The translations under genes were made by a program, and so were the position numbers. A model generated the notes under the pieces. The model was not told where the DNA came from and ran no database searches. It was given only the letters and a program-made list of their open reading frames with translations. This document shows positions 31,922 to 39,672 of a stretch of DNA of 64,000 bases, one piece after another. Source of the stretch: Actinomycetota bacterium (lineage in GTDB: Bacteria > Actinomycetota > Actinomycetes > Propionibacteriales > Propionibacteriaceae); NCBI GenBank assembly GCA_020161755.1, contig JAIUOS010000011.1, positions 1-64,000 of the forward strand. Reading direction: 5' to 3'. The stretch's first letter is position 1; every line of letters begins with the position of its first letter.

Positions 31922-31944
31922 GAAGTCAGCCTAAACATATCGTT

Positions 31945-31962
31945 CACAAATCGGAACTTGTG
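31945..31962. promoter_or_regulatory. Candidate LysR operator between divergent lysR and eamA
   Basis: CACAA (31945-31949) and TTGTG (31958-31962) form an interrupted dyad close to the T-N11-A pattern bound by LysR proteins. It lies just upstream of, and overlaps, a possible -35 (TTGTGC, 31959-31964). A CAGCAT box at 31981-31986 sits 6 nt before the EamA start codon. The dyad is seen; binding is inferred. Confidence 0.5.
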
Positions 31963-31992
31963 CTTCAGTGTTTCCGGCTCCAGCATGGTGGC

Positions 31993-32946
31993 GTGCCCGT
32001 AACCCACCGTTTCCTCGCTGTCGCCGTGGCCGCGATCTGGGGCGTGAACTTCCTCGCGATCCACGCCTCGCTCACCCAGTTCCCGCCGTTCTTCCTGGTG
32101 GCGCTGCGGTTCACGCTGATCGCGCTGCCCACCGTGCTGCTGGTGCCGCGTCCGAAGGTGCCGCTGCGGTGGCTGATCGGCTACGGGCTCGGGTTCGGGG
32201 TCGCGCAGTTCACGTTCCTCTACGCAGGGATGGCTGCCGGGATGCCGACCGGGCTCGCGTCCCTGGTGCTGCAGGTGTCGGGTCCGTTCACCCTGGTGCT
32301 CGGCGGGCTGCTGCTGGGTGAGCGGATCCGCGGCCGCCAGTGGGTCGGCGTCGCGATCGCCGTGGCCGGCATGGCGCTGGTCGGGGTCTCGCGCGCGCAG
32401 GCGGCGGCGTTCTGGCCGTTCCTGCTGGTGGTGCTCGGCGGGCTGGGCTGGGCGTTCGGCAACCTTTCCAGCCGGCTCGCGCAGCCGCAGAACCCGCTGC
32501 ACCTCACGCTGTGGATGTCGGTGGTGGTGCCGGTGCCGATGCTGGCGCTGTCGTTGGCGGTCGAGGGGCCGCAACAGATCATGGCGTCCCTGGCCGGGTC
32601 GCTGTCCGTGGCCGCGCTGCCGGCCTGGGTGGGTCTGGCCTACACCTGCGTGATCGGTACGGCGGTCGGTTCGGGGATCTGGACGTGGCTGCTGGTCCGC
32701 CACCCGGCCGGCGTGGTCGGGCCGTTCTCGATGCTCGTGCCGGTGTTCGGGATCGCGACCGCCGCGGTGGTGCTGGGGGAGCGTCCGGGCTGGCTGGAAC
32801 TGCTCGGTGGTGCCGTGGTGGTCCTCGGGGTGCTGATCGGTGCGCGGCGGGTCAGCGCGCGTCCTGCTCCGGATCCGGACCCTCCGGCTCATCCGACGAA
32901 CGCATCTGCTGTTCCCGTCGGCGTAGGTCGTCCTCCCACTTCCTGA
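31993..32946 (+). CDS. EamA/DMT-family transporter
   Basis: A 317-residue, ten-segment drug/metabolite transporter with two EamA repeats. The first begins VAVAAIWGVNFLAIHASL and the second FLLVVLGGLGWAFGNLSSRLAQ. Such proteins export amino acids or other metabolites. I chose GTG 31993 because CAGCAT lies 6 nt before it and it opens the first membrane segment directly. The last 95 bp overlap the 3' end of a convergent gene, encoding a Pro-rich hydrophilic tail (PAPDPDPPAHPTNASAV) absent from most family members. It is probably controlled by the divergent LysR protein. Confidence 0.87.
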   Translation: MPVTHRFLAVAVAAIWGVNFLAIHASLTQFPPFFLVALRFTLIALPTVLLVPRPKVPLRWLIGYGLGFGVAQFTFLYAGMAAGMPTGLASLVLQVSGPFTLVLGGLLLGERIRGRQWVGVAIAVAGMALVGVSRAQAAAFWPFLLVVLGGLGWAFGNLSSRLAQPQNPLHLTLWMSVVVPVPMLALSLAVEGPQQIMASLAGSLSVAALPAWVGLAYTCVIGTAVGSGIWTWLLVRHPAGVVGPFSMLVPVFGIATAAVVLGERPGWLELLGGAVVVLGVLIGARRVSARPAPDPDPPAHPTNASAVPVGVGRPPTS

Positions 32947-33274
32947 GCATCGCCTCGTGGTCGGTGTTGTCCTTGGCGAGCTTCGCCAGGAACTCCGGGT
33001 TGTCGTCGGGGGCGCGATGGCGCAGGTGCGCGGGACGTTCGTCCTCGGGGTACCCCGCCGTCCGGGACGGCCAGGGCGCCTGGCGGGTGGGTGACCCGAG
33101 TGGCCGTCCGGCGACCAACCAGGCGATGCCGCCCACGATCGGCAGCACGATGATCAGCAGGATCCACGTCCACTTCGGCAGGTTCCGCACCCGGTGGTCC
33201 TCGGCCAGGATCACGTCGATGAGGCAGAAAACGAGGATGACCGCCTCGACGGCGATGGGCAGGATGCGGATCAT
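32852..33274 (-). CDS. PLD-nuclease N-terminal (PLDc_N) membrane protein, paralogue 1
   Basis: A 140-residue protein. Two membrane segments (about 4-22 and 36-54) flank the conserved RVRNLPKWTWI, and AWLVAGRP follows: the PLDc_N domain seen in cardiolipin synthases and in small stand-alone actinobacterial proteins. The C-terminal half is charged and helical (PEFLAKLAKDNTDHEAMLRKWEDDLRRREQQ), probably a coiled coil. No PLD catalytic domain is present, so this is not an enzyme by itself. GGGAG lies 6 nt before ATG 33274. It overlaps the EamA gene tail-to-tail by 95 bp. The gene just upstream is a close paralogue. Confidence 0.82.
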   Translation of the reverse strand: MIRILPIAVEAVILVFCLIDVILAEDHRVRNLPKWTWILLIIVLPIVGGIAWLVAGRPLGSPTRQAPWPSRTAGYPEDERPAHLRHRAPDDNPEFLAKLAKDNTDHEAMLRKWEDDLRRREQQMRSSDEPEGPDPEQDAR

Positions 33275-33347
33275 GTGGGGCTCCCGGGGCTGTTCGTCGC
33301 CCTCACCCTAGGGGAAGCGGCTGCCCGGGGCGGTCACCCGTGAGGGG

Positions 33348-33749
33348 TCAGCGGTCGTCCGGATCGGTGTCGGTCTGCTCCTGCTGGCGCAGTTCCTCCT
33401 CGCGGCGCCGCAGGTCCTCCTCCCAGCGCTTCAGCTGGCGTTCGTGCTCGGAGTTGGTGCGCTTGAGCTTCGCGATGAACTCCGGGTCGTCGTCGGGGGC
33501 GGTCGGACGCAGGTAGGGCGGGTGCTCCCAGGTGGCCGGCGTGCCGGCGTCCGGGGTGGGACGCGGGCGGCGCAGCGGACGTCCGGCGACCAGCCAGGCG
33601 ATGCAACCGATGAGTGGGATCACGGCCATCAGCACGACCCAGCCCCACTTCGGCAGGTTCCGGACGCGCGCCTGGTCGGCGAGGATGCAGTCGACCAGGC
33701 AGAAGACGAGCAGGAACAGGTCCAGCGCGAGGGGCAGCAGGCGGATCAT
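33348..33749 (-). CDS. PLD-nuclease N-terminal (PLDc_N) membrane protein, paralogue 2
   Basis: A 133-residue paralogue of the next gene with the same plan: two membrane segments around VRNLPKWGWVVL, then CIAWLVAGRPL and a charged C-terminal helix (PEFIAKLKRTNSEHERQLKRWEEDLRRREEEL). ATG 33749 is chosen because AGGAG lies 5 nt before it; a longer form from 33776 has no such site. The two genes are 73 bp apart and read in the same direction, a recent tandem duplication. They may form a hetero-oligomer in the membrane. Function unknown. Confidence 0.82.
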   Translation of the reverse strand: MIRLLPLALDLFLLVFCLVDCILADQARVRNLPKWGWVVLMAVIPLIGCIAWLVAGRPLRRPRPTPDAGTPATWEHPPYLRPTAPDDDPEFIAKLKRTNSEHERQLKRWEEDLRRREEELRQQEQTDTDPDDR

Positions 33750-33816
33750 CGGGCTCCTAGAGAACTCGCTCCCCACGATAGGTCATGCCCCAAGCGGTCC
33801 GGTCTCCCACGGCACC

Positions 33817-33884
33817 GGATCGAATTGGGGACGGTTCCCAATACGGTCCCGGACCGAGTTGGGGAACCGTCCCCGATTCGGTCC
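33817..33884. repeat. Inverted copies of a GGGGACGGTTCC repeat, likely terminator
   Basis: A 25-bp left arm (33817-33841) and 26-bp right arm (33859-33884) are near-perfect inverse copies (GAATTGGGGACGGTTCC against GGAACCGTCCCCGATTC) around a 17-nt spacer. It follows the stop of the amidotransferase gene on the minus strand and so is likely a terminator. The same word occurs in the tandem array at 60031-60165, so this is a dispersed repeat family. Confidence 0.7.
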
Positions 33885-33885
33885 G

Positions 33886-34602
33886 TCAGGCGGCGAGGGA
33901 GCGGGCGCGGAGCTGGCCGCAGAAGGCCTGGGCGAGGAGGCGGCCGTTGCGGGAGGTCTCGGTGTCGTGGACGTTCATCTCGCGACGCATCACCCGGCCG
34001 TCGTCGCCGCCGAGCGCGGCCCAGCGTCCCATCAGTTCGGGGGACGCCTCGGGGTGGAACTGGACGCCGACCGCGGACCCCACCCGGAACGCCTGGTTCG
34101 GGTAGCGCTCGGTGCTCGCCAGCTGCACCGCGCCCTTCGGCAGCCGGGTCACGGCGTCGTCGTGGGACTCCGGCAGCAGCGAACGGCCGGCCTCGGCGAG
34201 GCGACCGAGCAACGGGTCGTCCGCCGCAGCCTCGTGCCAGGTGACCTGGTACGCGCCGTGCTCGCCCCCGCCGGGATGGTTCACCGTCACCTGCCCACCG
34301 AACGCCTCGGCGAGCAGCTGGTGGCCCAGGCAGATCGCCAGGGTGGGGACCTCGGCCTCGACCGCGGCGACGAGCAGCTCCTTGAGCGGGTCGATCCATT
34401 CGTGCTCGGCCTGGTCGTGGGCGCTCATCCGCCCGCCGAGCACGATCAACCCGTCGCCGAGGCTGTCGACGCCCGGCACCGGCCGCTGCCACAGCGGTAC
34501 CGCGCGCACGAGCACACGGTTGCTGGCCAGCCACGTGCCGAGCCGGTCGGCGGGCACCTGGGGGTCGGGCTGGATGATGGTTGCGCGAACTGCCCTCGGC
34601 AT
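33886..34602 (-). CDS. Class I glutamine amidotransferase domain protein
   Basis: A 238-residue stand-alone class I amidotransferase related to the GMP-synthase glutaminase domain. The nucleophile Cys is in LAICLGHQLLAEAFGG (about 93), and the His and Glu are in GVQFHPEAS (about 180). Such stand-alone proteins include gamma-glutamyl hydrolases of polyamine or amino-acid catabolism and others without assigned role; no synthetase partner is adjacent. TAGTCT (34610-34615) lies 7 nt before ATG 34602, indicating a leaderless mRNA. The repeat hairpin at 33817-33884 follows the stop. Confidence 0.87.
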   Translation of the reverse strand: MPRAVRATIIQPDPQVPADRLGTWLASNRVLVRAVPLWQRPVPGVDSLGDGLIVLGGRMSAHDQAEHEWIDPLKELLVAAVEAEVPTLAICLGHQLLAEAFGGQVTVNHPGGGEHGAYQVTWHEAAADDPLLGRLAEAGRSLLPESHDDAVTRLPKGAVQLASTERYPNQAFRVGSAVGVQFHPEASPELMGRWAALGGDDGRVMRREMNVHDTETSRNGRLLAQAFCGQLRARSLAA

Positions 34603-34680
34603 GGACCGGAGACTAGCCGAGGTTTTCGACGGCCACGTTACAGCGCCCTGAACGGCCGGGACGGGCTGAGGGGCCCGGGT

Positions 34681-35907
34681 TCAGGCCGCGAGCGGGTCGG
34701 CCACCCGGGTCAGGGACGGCGCCACCCAGCGGGACGCGAACAGTGCCGCGAGCAGCGGTACCAGCACCACTAGCAGCGCGTGCCGGGCACCGCCCAGGCT
34801 GCCGGCGACCACGCCGATCAGCGGCGCGCCCGTCATCACGGCCACGGACGCGAGCGAGGCCATCATCGAGACCCGTGCGGGGGCGCGGCGCGGCTCGTCC
34901 GACACCGCGGCGACGGTCAGCGGGAAGCACAGCGCGGTTCCGGCACCCCAGAGGGCGACGCCGACCAGCGCCACCTGCGGGTGGGACGACAGACCGAAGG
35001 TCGCGACGCCGAGCACGCCGAACAGGCAGGACAGTTGCAGCGCGGCGACGCGTCCGAGCCGGTCGATCGCCCGGCCGCCGAGCAGGCGCACCAGCATCAT
35101 CGAGCCGATGAACACACCGAGGACGATGCCACCGAAGGCCTCGCTGGCACTGAAGCCGTCGACGAAGGCCAGGGCCAGCCAGTTGTTGGCGGCGCCCTCG
35201 CTGAGCGCGGCGGCGAAGGCGACCACGCCGATCAGGATCGAGCGGGGCTCGGTCCAGACCGCGAGCTGGCTCACCCTGGCGGGCGCCGGCTCCCAGGACA
35301 CACGGACGGGCGTCGCCGAGGCGGGCATCACCATGCCGGCCCGGAGCGCCACCAGGCGCAACGTCCCGGTGGCCACGGCGACCACCGAGAACTGCACGAC
35401 CACCGGGACGCCGATCGTCGAGGCGACGGCCCCGAGGATCGAGCCGACCACGGCGCCCGCGGAGAACGCGGCGTGGAACTGGGGGATCACGGACCGGCCG
35501 TGCGCCTGTTCGATGCGGGCCGACTCCACGTTCATGGGTACGGTCAGCAGCGAGCCGCCGATGCCGTTGACCAGGATGCCGACGCCGAACAGCCAGCGCG
35601 ACGCGAACGCGGGACCCAGCCCCACCAGCAGGAAGCCGATCGTCATCACCACGGCCCCGGTGGCGAACACCCGGGTGCTGCCGAACCGCGCCAGCAGCGC
35701 CGGGCCGGAGAACACCGTGACCAGCGCCCCGATCGAGCCGACCAGCAGGACGGCCCCGAGTTCGGCGGCGGTCAGCCCGAGCGCGTCCCGAATGCTGGGG
35801 ATGCGGGCCAGCCAGGAGAACGCGAACACCCCACTGAGGGCGAACACGCCGATCAGCAGGACGCGGGCACGCTCAGGCGCCGCCAGGGCCGAAAGAGGCC
35901 GAAACAC
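34681..35907 (-). CDS. MFS transporter
   Basis: A 408-residue, 12-segment MFS protein. Early motifs IGVFALSGVFAFSWLARIPSI and LGAVLLVGSIGALVTVFSGPALLARFGSTRVF fit the branch related to fucose permease-like and YbjJ-type transporters. Substrate unknown. GTG 35907 is supported by CTGGAG with a 7-nt spacer. Longer in-frame alternatives upstream have no site and add a non-membrane, Arg/Pro-rich stretch. It is divergent from the nitroreductase gene; the 229 bp between them hold both promoters. Confidence 0.83.
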   Translation of the reverse strand: MFRPLSALAAPERARVLLIGVFALSGVFAFSWLARIPSIRDALGLTAAELGAVLLVGSIGALVTVFSGPALLARFGSTRVFATGAVVMTIGFLLVGLGPAFASRWLFGVGILVNGIGGSLLTVPMNVESARIEQAHGRSVIPQFHAAFSAGAVVGSILGAVASTIGVPVVVQFSVVAVATGTLRLVALRAGMVMPASATPVRVSWEPAPARVSQLAVWTEPRSILIGVVAFAAALSEGAANNWLALAFVDGFSASEAFGGIVLGVFIGSMMLVRLLGGRAIDRLGRVAALQLSCLFGVLGVATFGLSSHPQVALVGVALWGAGTALCFPLTVAAVSDEPRRAPARVSMMASLASVAVMTGAPLIGVVAGSLGGARHALLVVLVPLLAALFASRWVAPSLTRVADPLAA

Positions 35908-36060
35908 AACACAACTCCAGGGATAGGTCTTGCCGGGCTCCCATTTCCGCGGTCGTTCGGACGTCGCAGCGGTGTGCAAACCGGCTTCCGGGCGGCCAGC
36001 CAGGGGCTGGACGCGGCATCGGGGATGGCCCAATTGAATCAAGGACGCCGCCTGCAGTCA

Positions 36061-36118
36061 AACCGAACGCCGGTTGGGATTGCGCCCGTCGGCGATGGTA
36101 TAGTTTAGGAATCAACTA
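36061..36118 (+). promoter_or_regulatory. Nitroreductase promoter with two dyads
   Basis: TATAGT at 36099-36104 is a near-consensus -10 box, the best in the window. TTGGGA (36074-36079, 19 bp before) is a possible -35. AACCG-N5-CGGTT (36061-36075) overlaps the upstream part and TAGTT-N8-AACTA (36101-36118) overlaps the -10 and the transcription start. These are good candidate operator sites for a regulator not encoded nearby. Confidence 0.55.
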
Positions 36119-36136
36119 CCTCGGAGACACCCTGAA

Positions 36137-36736
36137 ATGACCGTGCAGGACCTGCTCGACACCCCCACCGCCACCAGCATCTTCACCGACATGCACACCG
36201 CCTACCGGTTCACCTCCGAGCCGGTCGGCGACGAGCAGCTGGCAGCCATCTACGACCTGGCCAAGTTCACGCCGACCGCGCTGAACAGCCAGCCGCTGCG
36301 GATCACGTTCGTGCGCACCCCGGCCGGCAAGGAGCGCCTGCTGCCGCTGCTGTCGGAGATGAACCGCGCCAAGTCGGCGTCCGCCCCGGTGGTGGCCATC
36401 CTGGCCGCCGACACCGACTTCCACGAGCACCTGCCGGTGATCGCCCCGCAGTCGGAAGGAGCGCGTGAGCGGTTCGCCGCCAACGACGAGCACCGCGCCG
36501 CGATGGCCCGGAACAACGCCTGGCTCCAGGCCGGCGGGTTCATCCTCGCGGTCCGCGCCGCCGGGCTGGACGCGGGCCCGATGGGCGGCATCGACACCGC
36601 GGCCATCGACCGCGAGTTCTTCGCCGGCACCTCGCTGCACGCCTTCATGGTGGTGAATATCGGCCACGTCGCGGAGGACGGCAACTTCCCCCGCAACCCT
36701 CGCCTCGGTTTCGACGAGGCCGCCACGCTGGCCTGA
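36137..36736 (+). CDS. Malonic semialdehyde reductase/nitroreductase family protein (RutE-like)
   Basis: A 199-residue FMN-binding nitroreductase fold of the RutE/HadB subfamily. Evidence: AYRFTSEPV with the FMN phosphate-binding Arg (about 23), PTALNSQPLRITFVRTP (about 46-62) and RAAGLDAGPMGGID (about 140-153). RutE reduces malonic semialdehyde in pyrimidine degradation, but no other rut gene is near, so the substrate may be another aldehyde or quinone. The promoter is strong and carries dyads, suggesting induction. An imperfect site (CGGAGA) precedes ATG 36137. Confidence 0.83.
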   Translation: MTVQDLLDTPTATSIFTDMHTAYRFTSEPVGDEQLAAIYDLAKFTPTALNSQPLRITFVRTPAGKERLLPLLSEMNRAKSASAPVVAILAADTDFHEHLPVIAPQSEGARERFAANDEHRAAMARNNAWLQAGGFILAVRAAGLDAGPMGGIDTAAIDREFFAGTSLHAFMVVNIGHVAEDGNFPRNPRLGFDEAATLA

Positions 36737-36741
36737 CCGGC

Positions 36742-36758
36742 GCCCGGCTCAGCCGGGC
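36742..36758. terminator. Small hairpin between convergent genes
   Basis: GCCCGGCT (36742-36749) and AGCCGGGC (36751-36758) form a perfect palindrome around one base, between the stops of the nitroreductase and the convergent alpha/beta hydrolase. No T-tract. It may serve as a weak bidirectional terminator. Confidence 0.4.
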
Positions 36759-37411
36759 TCGACCACGGCGAGCACGGCCTTCAGGCAGGACGGGTGCCCC
36801 AGCACCTGGAAGTGCCCCGAGGCCGGCAGCCGGATGTTGCGCGCCCCGGGCAGTTCGCTGCCCTCGGGGACATGCTCGTCGAAGCGTCCGTACAGCGACG
36901 TGATGCGGGCGTTCACCGGGTCTGGCTCGCCCAGGCCCACCAGGGTCGGGTGCTCGGGCACCAGCGGCCGCACGCTGGGCAGCGGCAACAGCCGCGCCCG
37001 GCTCGACCCGTGGAACGGCGTGCACACGGTGACCATGGACGCGATCCGGCCGTCGTCGGCCATCATCGCCAGCTTCCCGATCAGTCCGCCCTTGCTGTGC
37101 GCGACCAGGACCACGTCGCTGAGGTCCCGCTCGACGAGCAGGTCCTGCACGAGCCGGGCGCCGTCCGCGATCGGGGCGCGGGTGTGGCCCAGGTCGGGCA
37201 CCACGTGCACCGCATGGCCGCGACGGTGCAACGGCACGACCAGCGGACGCAGGAACCGCCAGTCCTCGTAGACCCCCGGCAGCGCGACCACCGTCCGCCC
37301 GGTGCCGTTCGCGTAGCCCGCGGGTGAGGGCGGCGCGAACGGCGTGCCGAGCCACACCGCGGCCGCCCACGCATAGTCCTGCACCCACCAGCCCAGTTCA
37401 CGTACCAGCAC
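36749..37411 (-). CDS. Alpha/beta hydrolase, lipase-like
   Basis: A 220-residue alpha/beta hydrolase. The strand-loop VVALPGVYEDWRFLRPLVVPL opens the fold, the nucleophile Ser is in LVAHSKGGLIGKLAM (GxSxG variant HSKGG), and the His is near LPASGHFQVLGHP. The start region with an aromatic amphipathic helix (VRELGWWVQDYAWAAAVWLG) may sit at the membrane. The lipid or ester substrate is unknown. GTG 37411 is preferred because CAGACT lies 7 nt before it (leaderless pattern). GTG 37459 would run through a 20-bp tandem repeat. It is divergent from the M50 peptidase gene. Confidence 0.8.
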   Translation of the reverse strand: MLVRELGWWVQDYAWAAAVWLGTPFAPPSPAGYANGTGRTVVALPGVYEDWRFLRPLVVPLHRRGHAVHVVPDLGHTRAPIADGARLVQDLLVERDLSDVVLVAHSKGGLIGKLAMMADDGRIASMVTVCTPFHGSSRARLLPLPSVRPLVPEHPTLVGLGEPDPVNARITSLYGRFDEHVPEGSELPGARNIRLPASGHFQVLGHPSCLKAVLAVVEPG

Positions 37412-37423
37412 ACCGCACAGTCT

Positions 37424-37463
37424 GCCCGCGCGTGGCCACTCGTGCCCGCGCGTAGCCACTGGT
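37424..37463. repeat. Two tandem 20-bp repeats
   Basis: GCCCGCGCGTGGCCACTCGT (37424-37443) is followed directly by a copy differing at two positions (37444-37463). It lies in the divergent promoter region of the alpha/beta hydrolase and M50 genes and could be a double operator or a replication-slippage product. Confidence 0.6.
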
Positions 37464-37479
37464 CAGGTATGAAGGGTGC

Positions 37480-38193
37480 GTGGACGAGATCGCTGAGCTG
37501 TGGCGGCGCGCCGTCGCCACCCAGCCGGTCCCGAGCCTGACGGCCGTCGCGGTGGCCGGCGCGATCGCGGTGGTCGCGGTCCTGGCGACCTGGCCGCTGG
37601 TACGCCTGCTGGTCACCGTCTGCCACGAGGCCGGCCACGCCGTGGTCGCCCTGCTGGTCGGACGCCGGCTCAGCGGCATCCGGCTGCACTCCGACACCTC
37701 CGGACTCACCGTGAGCCGCGGACGCCCGACCGGGCCGGGCATGGCCGCCACCCTGTTCGCGGGCTACCCGGCGGCGTCCGTCGTTGGCCTGGGCGCGGCC
37801 TGGATGGCCGGGGCGGGCCACGCGATCGGCATGCTCTGGCTGCTGGTCGTGCTGCTGGCCCTGATGCTGCTCACGCTGCGCAACATCTACGGCGTCCTGG
37901 TGGTGCTCGGGCTGGGCGCGGTGGTCGGGCTGCTGTCCTGGTTCGCCACGCCGGTGGTGGCCGGCTGGCTGGCCACCGGGCTGGCGTGGCTGCTGCTGTT
38001 CGCGGCGCCGCGTCCGGTGGTGGAACTGTTGGCCCGGCACCGTCCCGGCTCGGACGCCGCCCAACTCGCGGGCCTGACCGGGGTGCCGAAGGTCGTCTGG
38101 GGGCTGGTGTGGCTGGCGCTCACCGTCGGCGCCCTGCTGCTCGGTGCGTCGTGGCTGGTCAGTCCCGGCTCAGGTTCGCCAGGAACGCCTTGA
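37480..38193 (+). CDS. M50B-type membrane metallopeptidase
   Basis: A 237-residue protein with about six membrane segments and the zinc motif CHEAGHAVVALLVGRRLSGI (HExxH about residue 49), typical of the M50B-like actinobacterial family. NIYGVLVVLGLGAVVG may contribute the third ligand region. Such proteins are related to site-2 proteases, although many of this short type have no known substrate. The GTG start at 37480 is preceded by GAAGGG with a short spacer. Its last 35 bp overlap the convergent lipoprotein gene. Confidence 0.82.
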   Translation: MDEIAELWRRAVATQPVPSLTAVAVAGAIAVVAVLATWPLVRLLVTVCHEAGHAVVALLVGRRLSGIRLHSDTSGLTVSRGRPTGPGMAATLFAGYPAASVVGLGAAWMAGAGHAIGMLWLLVVLLALMLLTLRNIYGVLVVLGLGAVVGLLSWFATPVVAGWLATGLAWLLLFAAPRPVVELLARHRPGSDAAQLAGLTGVPKVVWGLVWLALTVGALLLGASWLVSPGSGSPGTP

Positions 38194-38701
38194 GCTCGCC
38201 GCGGGTGCGGTCCTGGTAGGTGCCGGACGGGCTGGCCAGCGCGATCACCTGGAGCACCTGGGGGCCGAGGGTGAGCAGTCCGACCTGGTCGGTGCCGGTC
38301 GTGCAGCTGTTCGTGCACTCGAAGTAGGAGTTCGCGAACAGCCGGAGGTCCCCGGCCGGCGTGGTGAACTGCTCGACGATCGCCTTCTCCGGCGGATCGA
38401 CGAAGTAGCCGTGGAACCCGTTGCCGGCCACCGTCTGCGACGTGCACCCGGCATTGACCAGTACCACCTGGTAGTCGCCCGTCGGCGTGGTGATCAGGTG
38501 GACGCGGTCGGTGCAGTCGTTGGGGCTGGGTGCCCAGTTGGTGTCGGAGCCGTCCGGCCCCGGGTCGAGGCGCAGGCCCCCGCCGAGGGCGATCGTGCGG
38601 TCCTCGCCCATGGGGACCAGCGTGGCCGACGCGGTCGGCTCGGGATCCGCCGAGCACCCGGCGACAAGGAGGAGCATCGCGGCCAGCGCCACCCGCAACA
38701 T
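38159..38701 (-). CDS. Lipoprotein of unknown function
   Basis: A 180-residue lipoprotein: the signal peptide MLRVALAAMLLLVAGC has a textbook lipobox (LVAGC, Cys 16). The mature part is beta-rich with four further cysteines in two regions (NDCTDRVHL, NAGCTSQ, YFECTNSCTT), probably forming disulfides, which suits the DsbA/VKOR system elsewhere in the window. No family recognised. TAAGCT (38708-38713) lies 6 nt before ATG 38701, so the mRNA is leaderless. It overlaps the M50 gene tail-to-tail by 35 bp. Confidence 0.78.
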   Translation of the reverse strand: MLRVALAAMLLLVAGCSADPEPTASATLVPMGEDRTIALGGGLRLDPGPDGSDTNWAPSPNDCTDRVHLITTPTGDYQVVLVNAGCTSQTVAGNGFHGYFVDPPEKAIVEQFTTPAGDLRLFANSYFECTNSCTTGTDQVGLLTLGPQVLQVIALASPSGTYQDRTRGELKAFLANLSRD

Positions 38702-38717
38702 GGGGGCAGCTTACGTC

Positions 38718-39662
38718 TCAGCGCTGGCGTGCCACCAGATTCACGAAGACGTCCTCGATCGTCGGGTCGACCTCGGTGACCTCGACACCGACGTGCCCGG
38801 CGGCGGCCAGTCGCTCACGCAGTCCGGCCTCGGTGAGCGGGGAACCGGTGGGCACTACGGCGTGCAGGGACGCTCCCGACAGGTACGCCTCGTCGACCCC
38901 GTCCGCTTTCTCCAGCCACTCCAGGACCGCGTCGGCGTCTGGGGTGGTGATGTCGAGGATCCGCTGTTCCATGTGGTCGGCGCGGATCTCGGCGGGGCTG
39001 CCGTCGGCGATGATCCGTCCGCGGTAGATGAAGGCCAGCCGATTGCAGTGCGACGCCTCGTCCATGTAGTGGGTGGTGACGAACAGTGTGACGCCGCGGC
39101 TGGCCAGGTCGTACAGCAGGTCCCAGAACTGGCGCCGGGCGACCGGGTCGACGCCGGAGGTCGGCTCGTCGAGGAACAGCAGTTCGGGCTCGTGGATCGT
39201 GGCGGCGCCCAGGGCGAGCCGCTGCCGCCAGCCCACCGACAGGTTGCTGGTGAGCTCGTCCTCGCGTCCGACCAGGTCGGCCATCCGCAGCACGTACTCC
39301 CGTTGGGCGGCGAACGTGGCGGGGTCGAGGTCGTAGACGCCGGCGTAGAACTTCAGGTTCTCGTCGACCGTCATGTCCTCGAACAGGGCGAACTTCTGGC
39401 TCATGTAGCCGATCCGCCGCTTGACCCGCTCGGGGTGGCGGACCACGTCGACCCCGAGCACCTCCGCCGTGCCCGACTTCGGACGCAGCGTGCCGGTCAG
39501 CATGCGGATCGTGGTGGTCTTGCCCGACCCGTTCGGTCCGAGGAAGCCGAAGATCTGGCCGCGCGGCACGTCCAGGTCGATGCCGTCCACGGCGGTGAAG
39601 TCACCGAAGGTCTTGGTGAGGCCGCGGAGCGAGATCGCGGGCCCGGTCGTCGGCTGCATCAC
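38718..39662 (-). CDS. ABC exporter ATP-binding protein, second ATPase of the Ybh-type operon
   Basis: A 314-residue ATPase. Walker A GFLGPNGSGKTTTIRML (about 39-55), signature NLSVGWRQRLALGAA (an LSGGQ variant, LSVGW), Walker B ELLFLDEPTSGVDP, and a C-terminal DrrA-like extension. The order of exporter genes matches the E. coli ybhGFSR type, in which one protein (YbhF) carries two ATPase domains; here the two domains are separate genes at the two ends of the permease pair. It is the last gene of the operon, 10 bp after the second permease. The MM start gives ATG 39662 or 39659. Confidence 0.9.
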   Translation of the reverse strand: MMQPTTGPAISLRGLTKTFGDFTAVDGIDLDVPRGQIFGFLGPNGSGKTTTIRMLTGTLRPKSGTAEVLGVDVVRHPERVKRRIGYMSQKFALFEDMTVDENLKFYAGVYDLDPATFAAQREYVLRMADLVGREDELTSNLSVGWRQRLALGAATIHEPELLFLDEPTSGVDPVARRQFWDLLYDLASRGVTLFVTTHYMDEASHCNRLAFIYRGRIIADGSPAEIRADHMEQRILDITTPDADAVLEWLEKADGVDEAYLSGASLHAVVPTGSPLTEAGLRERLAAAGHVGVEVTEVDPTIEDVFVNLVARQR

Positions 39663-39672
39663 GGCAGGCTCC

